The translations under genes were made by a program, and so were the position numbers. DNA of 64,000 bases from assembly GCF_012910715.1 (NCBI RefSeq), contig NZ_JABBHF010000004.1, forward strand, positions 1 through 64,000, written 5' to 3'. This document shows positions 35,550-45,722 of the stretch, piece by piece (positions within the stretch are counted from its first letter, which is position 1; each line of letters starts with the position of its first letter). The stretch is from Flavivirga algicola. Lineage in GTDB: Bacteria > Bacteroidota > Bacteroidia > Flavobacteriales > Flavobacteriaceae. The notes beneath the pieces are model-generated. The model did not search any database, had not been told where the DNA came from, and saw only the letters and a program-made list of their open reading frames with translations.

Positions 35550-37142
35550 TTAAGGTCTTAACTCAACTTCACTAAGAGACATATCGTCCATATAGAATCT
35601 AATAGTGTCAGCGTTATTCTCATTAAAGCCTCTTATTAACCAACTAATTTCTGCATCAGTGGAAGATTTAAAATAGAAATTTTGATAAATCCATTCTCCC
35701 GTAGGCATGTCAGAACTAAAAACAGTGGTTGCCCAATCTCCCATAGCCCAGTTATTAGCATAGAATCTAATATCTGAAGCAGCTGTACCTGTTGGTGCAT
35801 TTGCAATGCCATCAACTATGTAAATCCAATACCCAATTTCGTATTCTTGACCTACTGTTAATTGGAAATTTGCATTTGCTTGCATAATCATTCCGCCAAA
35901 TGGTCTATATTCTATATACATACTTTGATTACCTGAACGTGGTTGTGCAGAATTAATTTCAATATCATATTCGCCCCAAAGACCTCCCCAGTTTTGGTAA
36001 GGCCAATCACCACCATCTCTGTTTTGAGCTGTTGTTGATTCAAAACCAAAGTCAATACCTGTAGTTTCATAAAAATTTGCATTCGCACCAGCAGATGTTG
36101 AAGGAACATCGGTAAATGCATCAGCCTCAACTTGATCTGCTGTTGTCATACTTCCTGGTGAGTAGGACACATAGGCTATATCATTATCATACATTCGTTC
36201 AGTATCAAATCCAAGTAAAACAACATTTTCTTCATTAGCATCTAAGATAGCTTCTGTAACCGTAGGGTTAAGCGTAGTTCCGCCATTTTCCAATCTTACT
36301 GAAAAGTTAGAAGGATTTAAACTCGTTAGATCCATGTCTCTACTAAACTCGAGTGCAACAAAACCATCTCTTTCTAAGATGCGTTCCAAAACTACAGGCT
36401 CTGTAGAAGGTATAACCTTTATGATTTTTTCAAAAGAGATCGTATCAGCATCACGGGGACGAAACCTTGAAGCTAAAAAGTCTAAGTCCCAAGATCCTAA
36501 CTTATTAAATCTCATATCAACTTCATTCAAAGTGGTATTAATCATATCTGGTTTACCTCCGTTTGATGACCAAATAACATTATCTTCTTCTCCTATTGTA
36601 GTATAAGTAAGTCTAACAGATTTACTTGCTGTAAGTTCGTTTTCTGCATCATCTGCCAGGGTTAACTCAGCTCCTGTAGACCCATCATCATTTACATAAT
36701 ACAGTTTTAAATCGGCTCTAAGAGAATCTAGTACAGTCACAACAATGGTGGTATCTAATACTCTACCATTAATGGGCTCTGTACTATCATCATTTGAAAA
36801 AACATCACCACCAAATGTTTGGTTTAATGTAACATTATAAACTCCAGGTTTATAAAAAATACCTTTAATAACTTTTTTTGATGAGGTGCTTTCTCCGTTT
36901 TCAGCAATAACTGATACATCAGTGCCTCCAGGTAAAGTCCATAGTCTAGAAACAACTCCTCTGGAAATATCACCAAAGTCTATATGTCCATTAACAGAAA
37001 CTCTATTTTCAAAATCCATTTCAGAGGTCACAATTATTCTATGATTTGTGTCGGTTAAAGGAAGCGACATGTCTTCTCCGCAACTTACTAATAGTAAGCC
37101 TATTACAGAAAATAAAATAGTTAAAAATTTATAGTTTTTCAT
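35550..37142 (-). CDS. Surface lipoprotein following SusD, probable glycan-binding
   Basis: The product has 530 residues and a lipobox (GLLLVSCGED). The first half has PKD-like beta segments (GIFYKPGVYNVTLNQTF). A middle Ig-like stretch reads VALEFSRDMDLTSLNPSNFS. From about residue 365 a carbohydrate-binding-like beta sandwich begins (DFGFEST ... QNWGGLWGEYDI) and continues to FYMDDMSLSEVELRP. By position, three bases after susD, it takes the place of SusE/SusF. The frame starts three codons earlier, but MKNYKFLTIL is the natural signal start. Ligand unknown. Confidence 0.8.
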   Translation of the reverse strand: MKNYKFLTILFSVIGLLLVSCGEDMSLPLTDTNHRIIVTSEMDFENRVSVNGHIDFGDISRGVVSRLWTLPGGTDVSVIAENGESTSSKKVIKGIFYKPGVYNVTLNQTFGGDVFSNDDSTEPINGRVLDTTIVVTVLDSLRADLKLYYVNDDGSTGAELTLADDAENELTASKSVRLTYTTIGEEDNVIWSSNGGKPDMINTTLNEVDMRFNKLGSWDLDFLASRFRPRDADTISFEKIIKVIPSTEPVVLERILERDGFVALEFSRDMDLTSLNPSNFSVRLENGGTTLNPTVTEAILDANEENVVLLGFDTERMYDNDIAYVSYSPGSMTTADQVEADAFTDVPSTSAGANANFYETTGIDFGFESTTAQNRDGGDWPYQNWGGLWGEYDIEINSAQPRSGNQSMYIEYRPFGGMIMQANANFQLTVGQEYEIGYWIYIVDGIANAPTGTAASDIRFYANNWAMGDWATTVFSSDMPTGEWIYQNFYFKSSTDAEISWLIRGFNENNADTIRFYMDDMSLSEVELRP

Positions 37143-37154
37143 AATAAGCAATTT

Positions 37155-38879
37155 TTATTGATTAAAAAGTTCATTTGACTGTATTTCCGTACTTGGTATA
37201 GGGAAGTAGTTGTGTTGCTCAGGGTCATAAATTCTTTGAGCAACAGAAAAATCAGGTCTAACGTGGCCATTTATAACAAATGGTTGTTCTGTAGGATCTT
37301 GAATTGAAGCCAGATTCTCTTGACGCCAAATTTCGTCAGCTCTAAGCTCATCAAAAACTTCTTGTACAATACCCCATCTTACTAAATCTTTCCATCTATG
37401 ACCTTCATAACAAAGTTCCACTGCTCTTTCTACACGACGAATATGCGTCATTACAGTTTCAGAACTTGGCGCAACCATAGGCCAATCCCCATGAACTTGC
37501 TTACTTACATGTAATTGCGGAAACATGCCTCCATTCATGTCCATATATTGCTGCAATGTGTATACACCTGCACGACTTCTCACCATATCAACATATTGCA
37601 TAGCAGTCATAAAGTCACCATTAGCTTCAATAACAGCTTCAGCATACATCAATAGTACGTCAGCATATCTTATATGTCTAAAATTAATACCACTACGGCC
37701 CTCTGCAGGTTCTGCAGGAAGGTGATACCAGTTAGAGTGCTTTTTAACATAAGCAGACTGTCCGCCTCCCCATCCACCAATAGTACCATAAGGCTCTTGA
37801 TACCATAAGCCTTCTCCATTTTCTGGAGCAATGGTTCCATTCATTCTTCTAGATTCAAGGTTATCGTCATTTATCGAATTGTCTGGATCTACTTCATCAT
37901 TCACTAACATTTCATGTAGGTTGTATGTTGGGAGTACCGTATTGAATCCACCTGCACCTAAACGGCCAATTTCGGTAGACAAGGTTGTAGATTCAGAGCC
38001 TGTATTAAAAGGCGTATCATCTACTGGGAAACCTGAGTTTCCAGGATTGATATCAAAAGAGTAATTTACCTCAAGAATAGACTCTTCATTAAACTCATTT
38101 TCATGCCAAAAGTTATCTGTGATATCTCTTGTGAGCGCATATATGTCAGAATCGATTACTTCTTTAAATAGTCTAGCTGCTTCTGGCCAGTTTTCATCAA
38201 AAAGATGAACTTTAGCCATCATAGTTGTTGCAGCACCCCAAGTAATTCTTCCTATGTCTTCTCCATCCCATGTTTCCGGAAGATTGTCTATAGCAATTTG
38301 TAAATCTGGAATGATGATCGTATTTGTTACTTCTTCCATACTCGAAAGAGGCTGATTGAAATCCTCAGTAGCACGTGCAATATCAGTATGTATCATTGCC
38401 CCTCCGTAAGAATGAACTAATTGCCAATAAAAGAATGCTCTTAAAAAACGAGCTTGTCCATCTATAATAGCTTTTGACTCATCATCAATTACATCTTCAT
38501 CTACAGTTTCAAGGTTAACGATAACCTGATTTGCTCTAAAAATACCAACGTAACACTCTTCCCATTTATCTACTACGTGAAGAATACCATCATTAAATGC
38601 CAAATTTCTAAAAGCAAAAGGTCTATACCACGATTCTGTACCACCTATATCGCCTAACACGAATTCTTGTACTAATTCTGCGCCACTTATAGAGCGATAT
38701 TGTAAAGCACCATACACTGCGGCAAGTGCTGCCTGAAATTGTCCTTCCGTCTCCCAAAATGTTTCAGGCGTAATGAAATTTGGATTTTGTTCATCTAAGA
38801 ATACACTTTCATTGCAACTCGTTATAACAAGCATAAAAAGCAGTGTAAGCTTAATTAAATTGTTTTGTATTTTTTTCAT
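37155..38879 (-). CDS. SusD/RagB-family nutrient-binding outer-membrane lipoprotein
   Basis: The product has 574 residues, with a lipobox (LFMLVITSCNES) and the family features: FLDEQNPNFITPETFWETEG at the mature N-terminus, the TPR-like helices (ARFLRAFFYWQLVHSYGG) and the conserved C-terminal stretch IYDPEQHNYFPIPSTEIQSN. It forms the lid over SusC and binds glycan at the cell surface. The ATG at 38888 is an alternative start. It follows susC after five or so bases, a tight operon. Confidence 0.95.
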   Translation of the reverse strand: MKKIQNNLIKLTLLFMLVITSCNESVFLDEQNPNFITPETFWETEGQFQAALAAVYGALQYRSISGAELVQEFVLGDIGGTESWYRPFAFRNLAFNDGILHVVDKWEECYVGIFRANQVIVNLETVDEDVIDDESKAIIDGQARFLRAFFYWQLVHSYGGAMIHTDIARATEDFNQPLSSMEEVTNTIIIPDLQIAIDNLPETWDGEDIGRITWGAATTMMAKVHLFDENWPEAARLFKEVIDSDIYALTRDITDNFWHENEFNEESILEVNYSFDINPGNSGFPVDDTPFNTGSESTTLSTEIGRLGAGGFNTVLPTYNLHEMLVNDEVDPDNSINDDNLESRRMNGTIAPENGEGLWYQEPYGTIGGWGGGQSAYVKKHSNWYHLPAEPAEGRSGINFRHIRYADVLLMYAEAVIEANGDFMTAMQYVDMVRSRAGVYTLQQYMDMNGGMFPQLHVSKQVHGDWPMVAPSSETVMTHIRRVERAVELCYEGHRWKDLVRWGIVQEVFDELRADEIWRQENLASIQDPTEQPFVINGHVRPDFSVAQRIYDPEQHNYFPIPSTEIQSNELFNQ

Positions 38880-38893
38880 AATATTCATTTTTT

Positions 38894-41800
38894 TTAGAAA
38901 CTTAATTGGAATCCCATCATAAACTGACGTGATACAGGGTAATTACCGAAATCTATCCCTCTATTACTTAAACCATTACCTCCTACCTCAGGATCATATC
39001 CATTGTATTCAGTAAAAGTAAACGGGTTTAATGAGTTTACATATACTCTAAACTTCTCAATTCCAAGCTTTTCTGTTCCTGGAACCGTATAACCAACAGA
39101 AAGTGTTCTAACTCTAAGATATGTACCATCTTCTAACCAAAAGTCTGATGATGGCTTATTATTAGAATGGTTAGATGTTTCTCTAAATGTTGGAATATCG
39201 GAATTCGGATTTTGAGGCGTCCAATGAAATACCTGATCTTGATGACGTCCAAAAGTGTAAGCAATATTCTTACCACCGTTATAAATTTCTGCTCCATGAG
39301 AATAAAACATTTGACATGCTAAATCCCAGTTTTTGTAATTCAGGTTAAGGTTTAATCCCACATTAAATTCTGGGATACCTGATCCCGAATACACTCTATC
39401 ATCTTCAGTTAAAGCACCGTCACCATTGGCGTCTTTATAGCGCATATCACCAATTTGCGGTGCACTTACAACGCCACTTGAAAAATCTAATAACTGATAC
39501 TCTGCGAGTTCTTCTGCAGTTTTAATTACCCCATCGTGTTGAAATAGGAAAAAAGCATAAGCCTCACGACCTACCTCAAGGAAGGTGGTTGCTTCTCCAG
39601 TTGGAGTATTTACGTTTATAAACCCATTTGCAAAACCTCTTCTAACACCATTTAGTTCTGTAACTTCATTTTCATTCTTGGAGAACACACCAGATATACT
39701 GTATTTAAAATCTTCACCTATTTGATCTTTATAGTTTATTCCTAATTCAATCCCTCTATTAGTCATGTTTCCTGCATTAACTGGGATTGTATTGTAGGCA
39801 CCTTCAGCAAATGGTTGCCATGTACCAGTAGATGGTGCCAAACGTTGATTAATCAACATATCTTCCTTATCATTTTCATAGACGTCTGCCGTAATATTCA
39901 ATTGGTTATTAAAAAGGCCTATTTCAATACCAATATTTTTGGAAATAGTAGTTTCCCAAGCCACATCTGGATTGCTGTATTGTCTTTGAGTTTGACCAAA
40001 TACAATATCTTCATTAGGCCCAAAAGGATAATTTACCCCTGTTTCAATAAGCTGTTGGAATCTATAGTCTCCAATGCCATTAAACCCTGTCTCAGCAATA
40101 CTTCCTCTGAGTTTTAAAGAGTTAATACCTTCAACATTAAACCAATTTTCATCGCTTACATTCCAACCTGCAGATACACCAAAGAAATCGGCATACCTGT
40201 TATTTCTAGGAAATCTTGAAGATCCATCTCTTCTGTAACTTGCTGATAACAGGTATTTGCCATCATAATTATACTGAACCCTTGCTAGTTTACCTGCAAT
40301 AGTATTTTTAAAATTAACACCTGTAGGTTTAATTCCTTCTGCTCCATTTGATAATACTTGAACGTCATTGGAAGCTATATCGTCAAATAATACTCCTACA
40401 GAAATGTTTCTATTTTCAAACCTTTCGTAAGAAGCAACCGCTAAAAGGTCTAAGTTATGTTTGCCAAATGATTTCTGATAATTAAGAATGTGCTCAATAG
40501 TCTCTCTTTTGGCGAAATTGTAAAATTCCTGTAAAGTCGCATTGAGTCTAGAGGCAGATTCATTAAGCTCTCCAGATCTATCTATAGCTAAATATTGCGG
40601 CTGAAAGAACTTTCTAAAAAAGTTAAATTGGTTACGACCTAAATTTAACTTGTACTTTAAGCCATCAATTAACTCATATTCCAGGTTAAGAGCTAAACTG
40701 TAATTATTGTTTTCTCTTTCATCTATGTTATCCAATTGCCTAGATAGGAAACTAAAAAACACCTCGTTTTCAACATCCAACACGACTGCATTTCCTTGAG
40801 ACTCTATTTCTCCAAACGGTCTAGTATGAGGTAATTGGCCAACTCCAAGCTGATAAAAATTGAAAGGTTCTTGGTTTCTATTTTCTTGGGTCATGCTTAT
40901 AGACCCAAAAGCTTTGAATTTACCTTTAGTAAATTGCCCCGTTATTCTATTGGTTAATCTATCAAAGTCTGAACCTTGAATAACACCGTCTTGTTTAAAA
41001 TAATTGGTGTTAAAGTTAAATGTCAAATTTTCAACACCACCAGAAATATTAGCAGTAACATTTTGAATAATAGCATTATTATTTGTTACTTCTTCCACAA
41101 AATTCGTATCCCAATCTAATGCATTAGCATCTAAGAAAAATGTGATTGGTTCACCCCCAGCTGCTTCAGCCGTTGTTTCTCTAATATAAAGGTGATCGGC
41201 TGTATTTGCCAAAGCTGGTCCAGAAGTAATGTTTTGAATACCAGTATACGTAGAAATATCTACTTGCATTTTACCGGCCTTACCTCTTTTGGTAGTAATT
41301 AAAATGACACCACCAGCTGCTCGTACACCATATACTGAAGCCGAAGCACCATCCTTTAAAATATCGATAGACTCTATCTGCTCGGGCGCAATATTTGGAT
41401 TGCCTTCTTGAGGAATATTGTCTACAACATATAATGGCTCACCACCATTAAGAGATACGAGTCCTCGAATTTGAACATTAGCAGCAGATCCAGGACGACC
41501 ATCGACAGCTTGAATACTTACACCTGCGACCTTCCCTTGTAGTGACGCAAGAACATCTGGTACTGGAGCCTCCAAAATTTCTTCAGTACTAATTCTGGCA
41601 ACTGCACCAGTTACTTCTTTTTTCTTTTGAGTTCCATAACCCACGACTACAATTTCGTTCAAAACCTGTGAGTCTTCCTGTAGTTGCACGTTTATAGTTT
41701 TGTTGTTTGTAGTAACAACGCGCCTTATAACTTTGAAACCTAGGTATGAGAATAATAAGGTTTCACCAACATTAGCAGAAATTGAATACTTGCCGTCAAA

Positions 41801-41980
41801 ATCTGTCACTGCTCCATTTTTGGTGCCTTCAACAATAATAGAAACCCCTCCCAAAGGCATTTTCTGCTCGTCTGTGACCACACCTGAAATCGTTTCTTGT
41901 GCATGCACCCAGCCCATTCCTAAAGTTAGGAATAGCAGCAAGGCATTTACTTTGATCAATTTTAATTTTTGTCCTTTCAT
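38894..41980 (-). CDS. SusC/RagA-family TonB-linked outer-membrane transporter
   Basis: The product has 1028 residues: a signal peptide (to VHAQ), a carboxypeptidase-regulatory-like domain (TISGVVTDEQKMPLGGVSII), the SusC signature in the plug (LNEIVVVGYGTQKKKEVTGA; ILKDGASASVYGVRAAGGVI) and a barrel ending in Phe (MGFQLSF). It imports oligosaccharides captured by SusD. No degrading enzyme or regulator is encoded next to it here, so the substrate stays open. Upstream DNA at 41981-42290 should hold the promoter, but I see no exact -7 box. Confidence 0.96.
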   Translation of the reverse strand: MKGQKLKLIKVNALLLFLTLGMGWVHAQETISGVVTDEQKMPLGGVSIIVEGTKNGAVTDFDGKYSISANVGETLLFSYLGFKVIRRVVTTNNKTINVQLQEDSQVLNEIVVVGYGTQKKKEVTGAVARISTEEILEAPVPDVLASLQGKVAGVSIQAVDGRPGSAANVQIRGLVSLNGGEPLYVVDNIPQEGNPNIAPEQIESIDILKDGASASVYGVRAAGGVILITTKRGKAGKMQVDISTYTGIQNITSGPALANTADHLYIRETTAEAAGGEPITFFLDANALDWDTNFVEEVTNNNAIIQNVTANISGGVENLTFNFNTNYFKQDGVIQGSDFDRLTNRITGQFTKGKFKAFGSISMTQENRNQEPFNFYQLGVGQLPHTRPFGEIESQGNAVVLDVENEVFFSFLSRQLDNIDERENNNYSLALNLEYELIDGLKYKLNLGRNQFNFFRKFFQPQYLAIDRSGELNESASRLNATLQEFYNFAKRETIEHILNYQKSFGKHNLDLLAVASYERFENRNISVGVLFDDIASNDVQVLSNGAEGIKPTGVNFKNTIAGKLARVQYNYDGKYLLSASYRRDGSSRFPRNNRYADFFGVSAGWNVSDENWFNVEGINSLKLRGSIAETGFNGIGDYRFQQLIETGVNYPFGPNEDIVFGQTQRQYSNPDVAWETTISKNIGIEIGLFNNQLNITADVYENDKEDMLINQRLAPSTGTWQPFAEGAYNTIPVNAGNMTNRGIELGINYKDQIGEDFKYSISGVFSKNENEVTELNGVRRGFANGFINVNTPTGEATTFLEVGREAYAFFLFQHDGVIKTAEELAEYQLLDFSSGVVSAPQIGDMRYKDANGDGALTEDDRVYSGSGIPEFNVGLNLNLNYKNWDLACQMFYSHGAEIYNGGKNIAYTFGRHQDQVFHWTPQNPNSDIPTFRETSNHSNNKPSSDFWLEDGTYLRVRTLSVGYTVPGTEKLGIEKFRVYVNSLNPFTFTEYNGYDPEVGGNGLSNRGIDFGNYPVSRQFMMGFQLSF

Positions 41981-42290
41981 AATGATGAATTAGGTAGTTA
42001 GTATTTTAATATCAATGAGAATATGATATCAAAACTGGTTGAATATTTAGTTTTTGTTAATAATACATGGATAAAATTATCAAATTACCAATCAGACAGG
42101 TGAAATGCACCCTCAATAAAAACTGGACACAAATATTTTTTTTTCGTTCATTGAGTGTTTCTCAATAGCACATGAATGTTCGTTTGCGTGTTTTATGGCT
42201 TATTTTTTTGTATTGAAAAATATTTACCTTGTCAGGTTTTTATTTGTTATGAAAATTGCTAAGATTCTCCATATATTACAGTCTTTTAGA
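41981..42290. other. Upstream region of susC
   Basis: Gene-free, very AT-rich. No exact TAnnTTTG box is found on the minus strand. A GATATCATATTCTC stretch lies about 35 bases upstream of the susC ATG. Control is therefore likely by a different promoter class or by an activator encoded elsewhere. Confidence 0.4.
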
Positions 42291-42748
42291 GAATTTCGGG
42301 GGAATAATCAAAGTTTGAAGAAGGTCGGCTCGTCTATTAAAGCTAATGGCTTGTTCAGTTTTTGTTCAGCATATCAATTTTTGTGAAAAATAAACTCCTA
42401 TTATCTAATTCTGGTTTGTCAATACAACAATGAAATTTGATATATAATGAGAATTATTCATTGTAAATTGTTAAAAACAGCCAATTTATTTGTAAAAATG
42501 AAGTCATTTAGATTTAGGTATAGGTCTTCGCATCTTAAAATTGAGGCAATAAAATGATGGATTTACGTTATATAATAACCGTATTTAATGAATCTTAGGT
42601 ATAGACTGTCTGGATACACTTAATTGAATAGGGAAGATATGTATTTAGAAGTAGAAGTAAAAATTCTATTGGGACTATTCGTTTTTAGTTCTTTTGTACT
42701 TTGTACTAAAGCGTCTATAAAATTTGGATTGTCTATTTTTCAAAAAAG
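42291..42748 (+). repeat. 458-bp direct repeat, copy 1
   Basis: This stretch is identical to 45723-46180 over 458 bases except for one substitution (A at 42321, G at 45753), with no gaps. It begins GAATTTCGGGGGAATAATCA and ends TTTTTCAAAAAAG. Neither strand shows a convincing gene within it. The two copies are in the same orientation, 3432 bases apart, and flank the Rhs fragment and its small genes. Confidence 0.95.
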
Positions 42749-42950
42749 TCTTTACATTATTGTAAAAGCTTTTTCTTATTATCATAATTTATACTTACTC
42801 TAACGGCCACTAGTTAAAAACTAGCGGAAGCGATCACTTTTTTGTGGACATACTAGGACGAGCGAGGGAGATACTATCATCAAATTTGATAAAATTTTCT
42901 CCTTCTGAAGAATTTAATTCAAGGATTAGCATTGAATTAAGAACTATTAA
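42749..42950. other. Non-coding stretch between repeat copy 1 and the damaged small gene
   Basis: These 202 bases hold the palindromic repeat at 42800-42834 and no gene. They lie downstream of the small genes on the minus strand, so a terminator role for the palindrome is possible. Confidence 0.4.
42800..42834 (-). repeat. Palindromic repeat, copy 2
   Basis: GGCCACTAG, TTAAAAA and CTAGCGG form an imperfect palindrome. Its reverse complement matches the layout at 3780-3817. It lies within the DNA between the two 458-bp repeats. Confidence 0.6.
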
Positions 42951-43306
42951 TTATTGACCAAATCTTCTTGTTCTTTTTCTTCTTCCATGATTTTCTAAAT
43001 TAAATTCTTTACCTGTAGTATTAATACTTATTATACTTCCTAACGGTAAAACTCATAATCATCTAAACATGAAATAAGCTCTTCAACATTATCTATTTTA
43101 TTGCCTGAATCTACTATTCTAGCAAGAACATCATTTTTAGATATCTCTTTCCCAATGAAGCTTACTATTCCATGCTTCCATATTTTGCCATATTTGATTC
43201 CTTTAAAGACAAACTCATTTTCTATTAAGATAGGATAAAGAAAATCGTTTTCATCCTTTTTAGGGTTCTCTAAATCAATTGGCACTAACATTTTTTTTGT
43301 TTTCAT
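42951..43306 (-). pseudogene. Small candidate immunity gene with a late frameshift
   Basis: The frame from ATG at 43306 (MKTKKMLVPIDLENPKKDEN) stops at 43040 after CLDDYEFYR. An earlier ATG at 43378 is possible. One extra T in the run GAGTTTTACC would let it continue in the frame LPLGSIISINTTGKEFNLEN, then HGRRKRTRRFGQ, and a stop at 42951. The continuation has a coherent protein character, so I read the present stop as a one-base deletion in a T run or a sequencing slip. The gene is last in the row behind the Rhs end. I do not recognise the family. Confidence 0.5.
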
Positions 43307-43458
43307 AATATTTTTATTCCCAAGGTCTATAGAAACCTTTGGCTTGATAAATATTGAAATGAGAATTAGAAACTTCATTCAGACCTAAAAACAGCTATTT
43401 CCTATTATATTATGTGATACTAAACAGTATTAGCCTTTTTCAAAATCTATAATCTACC

Positions 43459-43878
43459 TTATGTTTCTATTTCAATTGTAATACAATTCAAATCAGGTAA
43501 CAAACAAGATACAAGTCTATCATAACCAACCAAGGAAAAAATATATTTTATATCTGAATTCTTTTTTCCATATGCGAGATTATAATCTAACCTCGATTCT
43601 GTCATTAACTTTCCAAATGTCTTTGAAGGGACATAAAAACTGTTTTCAACCAAAAGGACACTTGACAATTCTTGAATTTCAATTCTACAAGTTCTATATA
43701 ATTCTTCTTTCTTTTCTAAGTAGTAGTTGCTGAATGATATATCTCCTGTCTTAATTTCAATCTTTATTTTCTTTTCAAGCTCAGTCACATCTAAAGCTAT
43801 AGTCAAGATTCCTTTAGAATAAAAATATTCTTCAAGAACTGAATCTCCGCTATTATCGATTATATTTTTTAGATTCAC
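43459..43878 (-). CDS. Hypothetical small protein, possible immunity protein
   Basis: The product has 139 residues, is acidic and lacks signal peptide or membrane helix. It alternates beta-like and helical segments (ILTIALDVTELEKKIKIEIK; FGKLMTESRLDYNLAYGKKN). It lies 25 bases behind the first small gene after the Rhs end. Such rows of unrelated small cytoplasmic genes behind Rhs tips are commonly immunity genes or leftovers of exchanged tips. No family is recognised. Confidence 0.6.
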   Translation of the reverse strand: MNLKNIIDNSGDSVLEEYFYSKGILTIALDVTELEKKIKIEIKTGDISFSNYYLEKKEELYRTCRIEIQELSSVLLVENSFYVPSKTFGKLMTESRLDYNLAYGKKNSDIKYIFSLVGYDRLVSCLLPDLNCITIEIET

Positions 43879-43903
43879 TAATAATCAATATATATCTATT
43901 CGT

Positions 43904-44248
43904 TCACAAATAAATGAAATCTCTTACCTGAACATCATTTGGCAATGGATTATCCAACTCAAGAATAAACTCTCCAATTTTAATTTGATTTTCGTCTTTA
44001 TTTATTACTTGCCCTGTTAATTTGTAATCAAATGAGTCTTCTTCTTTCGTTACTGAAAATATTTCTTCATCGTCCAATATAAAAATATCTTTCACATTTA
44101 AAGTATATAAAGGTTGTGGCACAGAATCCCCTATAGCTTGATTAAATGGGTGACAAAAACACATCAAGTTAAAGTATCCATCTGACAAATAAACTTCAGC
44201 TTCTCCTGCTTCCTTAGATAACCATTTTACTTTATAAATTTTTATCAT
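43904..44248 (-). CDS. Candidate immunity protein directly behind the Rhs toxin end
   Basis: The product has 114 residues, is acidic (IFILDDEEIFSVTKEEDSFD) and has no signal peptide or membrane helix. It starts 11 bases after the restored end of the Rhs reading frame (44260), which is the standard position of the cognate immunity gene in polymorphic toxin loci. The family is unknown to me, so the assignment is by position. Confidence 0.6.
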   Translation of the reverse strand: MIKIYKVKWLSKEAGEAEVYLSDGYFNLMCFCHPFNQAIGDSVPQPLYTLNVKDIFILDDEEIFSVTKEEDSFDYKLTGQVINKDENQIKIGEFILELDNPLPNDVQVRDFIYL

Positions 44249-44259
44249 TTTGTTTTATT

Positions 44260-45718
44260 TTAATAGCCAAACATACTAGGTGCTTTCTTAGCAAGTTCTT
44301 TAGCTGTTTTTATATGAAAGGTGGTAATATTTCCAGTAGCTTGGTTAATCACCTACAAATCCAAATTTAGCACTTCCTTGTCCTCCTATCAACCTCACAT
44401 ACCCATTAAGTTCGGGAACAAAAGTTCCATTTTTTATTACATGATTGGCATCGTCTAAATAATTAGTCAAATTGTACGATTTCTTGCCCAAAGCACTCAT
44501 CACACTATTAGCATGTTTAGTGAAATGAGTAACTGCTGCATCACCAGAAAATCTTCTAATACCTTGTGTCAATAGGTTAGCTCTATTCAGACTAGAAAAC
44601 CCATTACTCACAGACATCTTTCGTGTAACCAAAAACTGCATGGCAAAAATCGAAGTTCCTCCACTCAAACTTCCTAATTGCTCATTAGTCATATTAGGAA
44701 TATTCGATATGGTTTCACCCGCAGCAACTATAGCATTACCCGTTTTATTTTCTATGCCAGTTACACCTGATAAACCAGGAACAACATCATGTGTCAATTG
44801 GGCTACACCAAGCATCGTTTGGTTAATGTAATTGGCTGCGCCTTGTATAGGCTTGTTCATAAAGTCCTGAAAGCTTCCCCAGAAATTATTATTGAATCTA
44901 CTAACCGTTCTATTCCAACCTTCTAAAAAGCTTGTATTATCTTGCGAAACAGGTGGGTCAAAAGTATGTTCAGGATTTGGTTTCCCAGGAGGTTGTATAG
45001 AAGCATTTCTGGAGCCATCTACCATATAATAATGAGATGGTATAACCGCATTCTGATTACCACCACTAGGTGGATCATACCCTCCAAACAGGGATTTTAA
45101 ACTAGACCAAAGCAGATTTACAAAACCACCCAATATGCCATCGCCTTCACCACCAAACAATTCTCCTGTGGGGTCTGTGTACATCAACGGATTATTTAAC
45201 ACATAGCCATAACGGTTGTAGTTTTGGGTATTAAATGGTTCTTGTATATAATTATCGGGAGATAAGAACCTACCTAATTGAGGGTCATACATACGACCGT
45301 TCATGTGGATCAGGGACACCTCAAAAAAGTGTTCATGTCCTGTATAGCCTCGACCTAACAAACTTTGGTGGTTAAAAACGGTACCACCAGTACTAATGTC
45401 TAAGAACTTATCTACCGACCCCCAAGCTCCAAACTGGCGCTCTTCAATCACATCACCATCGGTAATGGCTAAGATACTGCCTAGATAATCCCTGTGCAAA
45501 TAATGATATTCATCTATAGGGACATCTACCGTTCTTTTGATATGCGCAATTGGTGCCGAATAAGCATCGCCACTTACATAAGTGATGATTTTTACACTTC
45601 CCATTTGTGTATCTTCTACAATCTCTGTACCTGTAATGGCTGAATAGTGTTTATGATAACGTCTCTGTAGTTTTTCGGCATCATCACCGCCATAATAGGC
45701 ATGGCTTCTATTCATCAT
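44260..45718 (-). pseudogene. Truncated Rhs-family polymorphic toxin C-terminus, frameshifted near its end
   Basis: The frame opens at 45718, five bases from the 458-bp repeat, and lacks the 1000 or more residues of an intact Rhs protein. It retains the Rhs core end: HYLHRDYLGSILAITDGD, YDPQLGRFLSPDN (144-156) and LNNPLMYTDPTGE. A variable tip of about 270 residues follows and includes HFTKHANSVMSALGKKSYN and NYLDDANHVIKNG. It stops at 44345 after GFVGD. In the next frame the sequence goes on as INQATGNITTFHIK and TAKELAKKAPSMFGY, with a stop at 44260. The tip is probably an RNase-like warhead whose end, including TTFH, is lost by a small indel. Confidence 0.8.
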
Positions 45719-45722
45719 CGGG

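Noticed and set aside
42195-42386. Plus-strand open frame crossing into repeat copy 1
   Set aside because: It ends inside the repeat, but copy 2 has no matching start, and its composition reads like AT-rich chance sequence.
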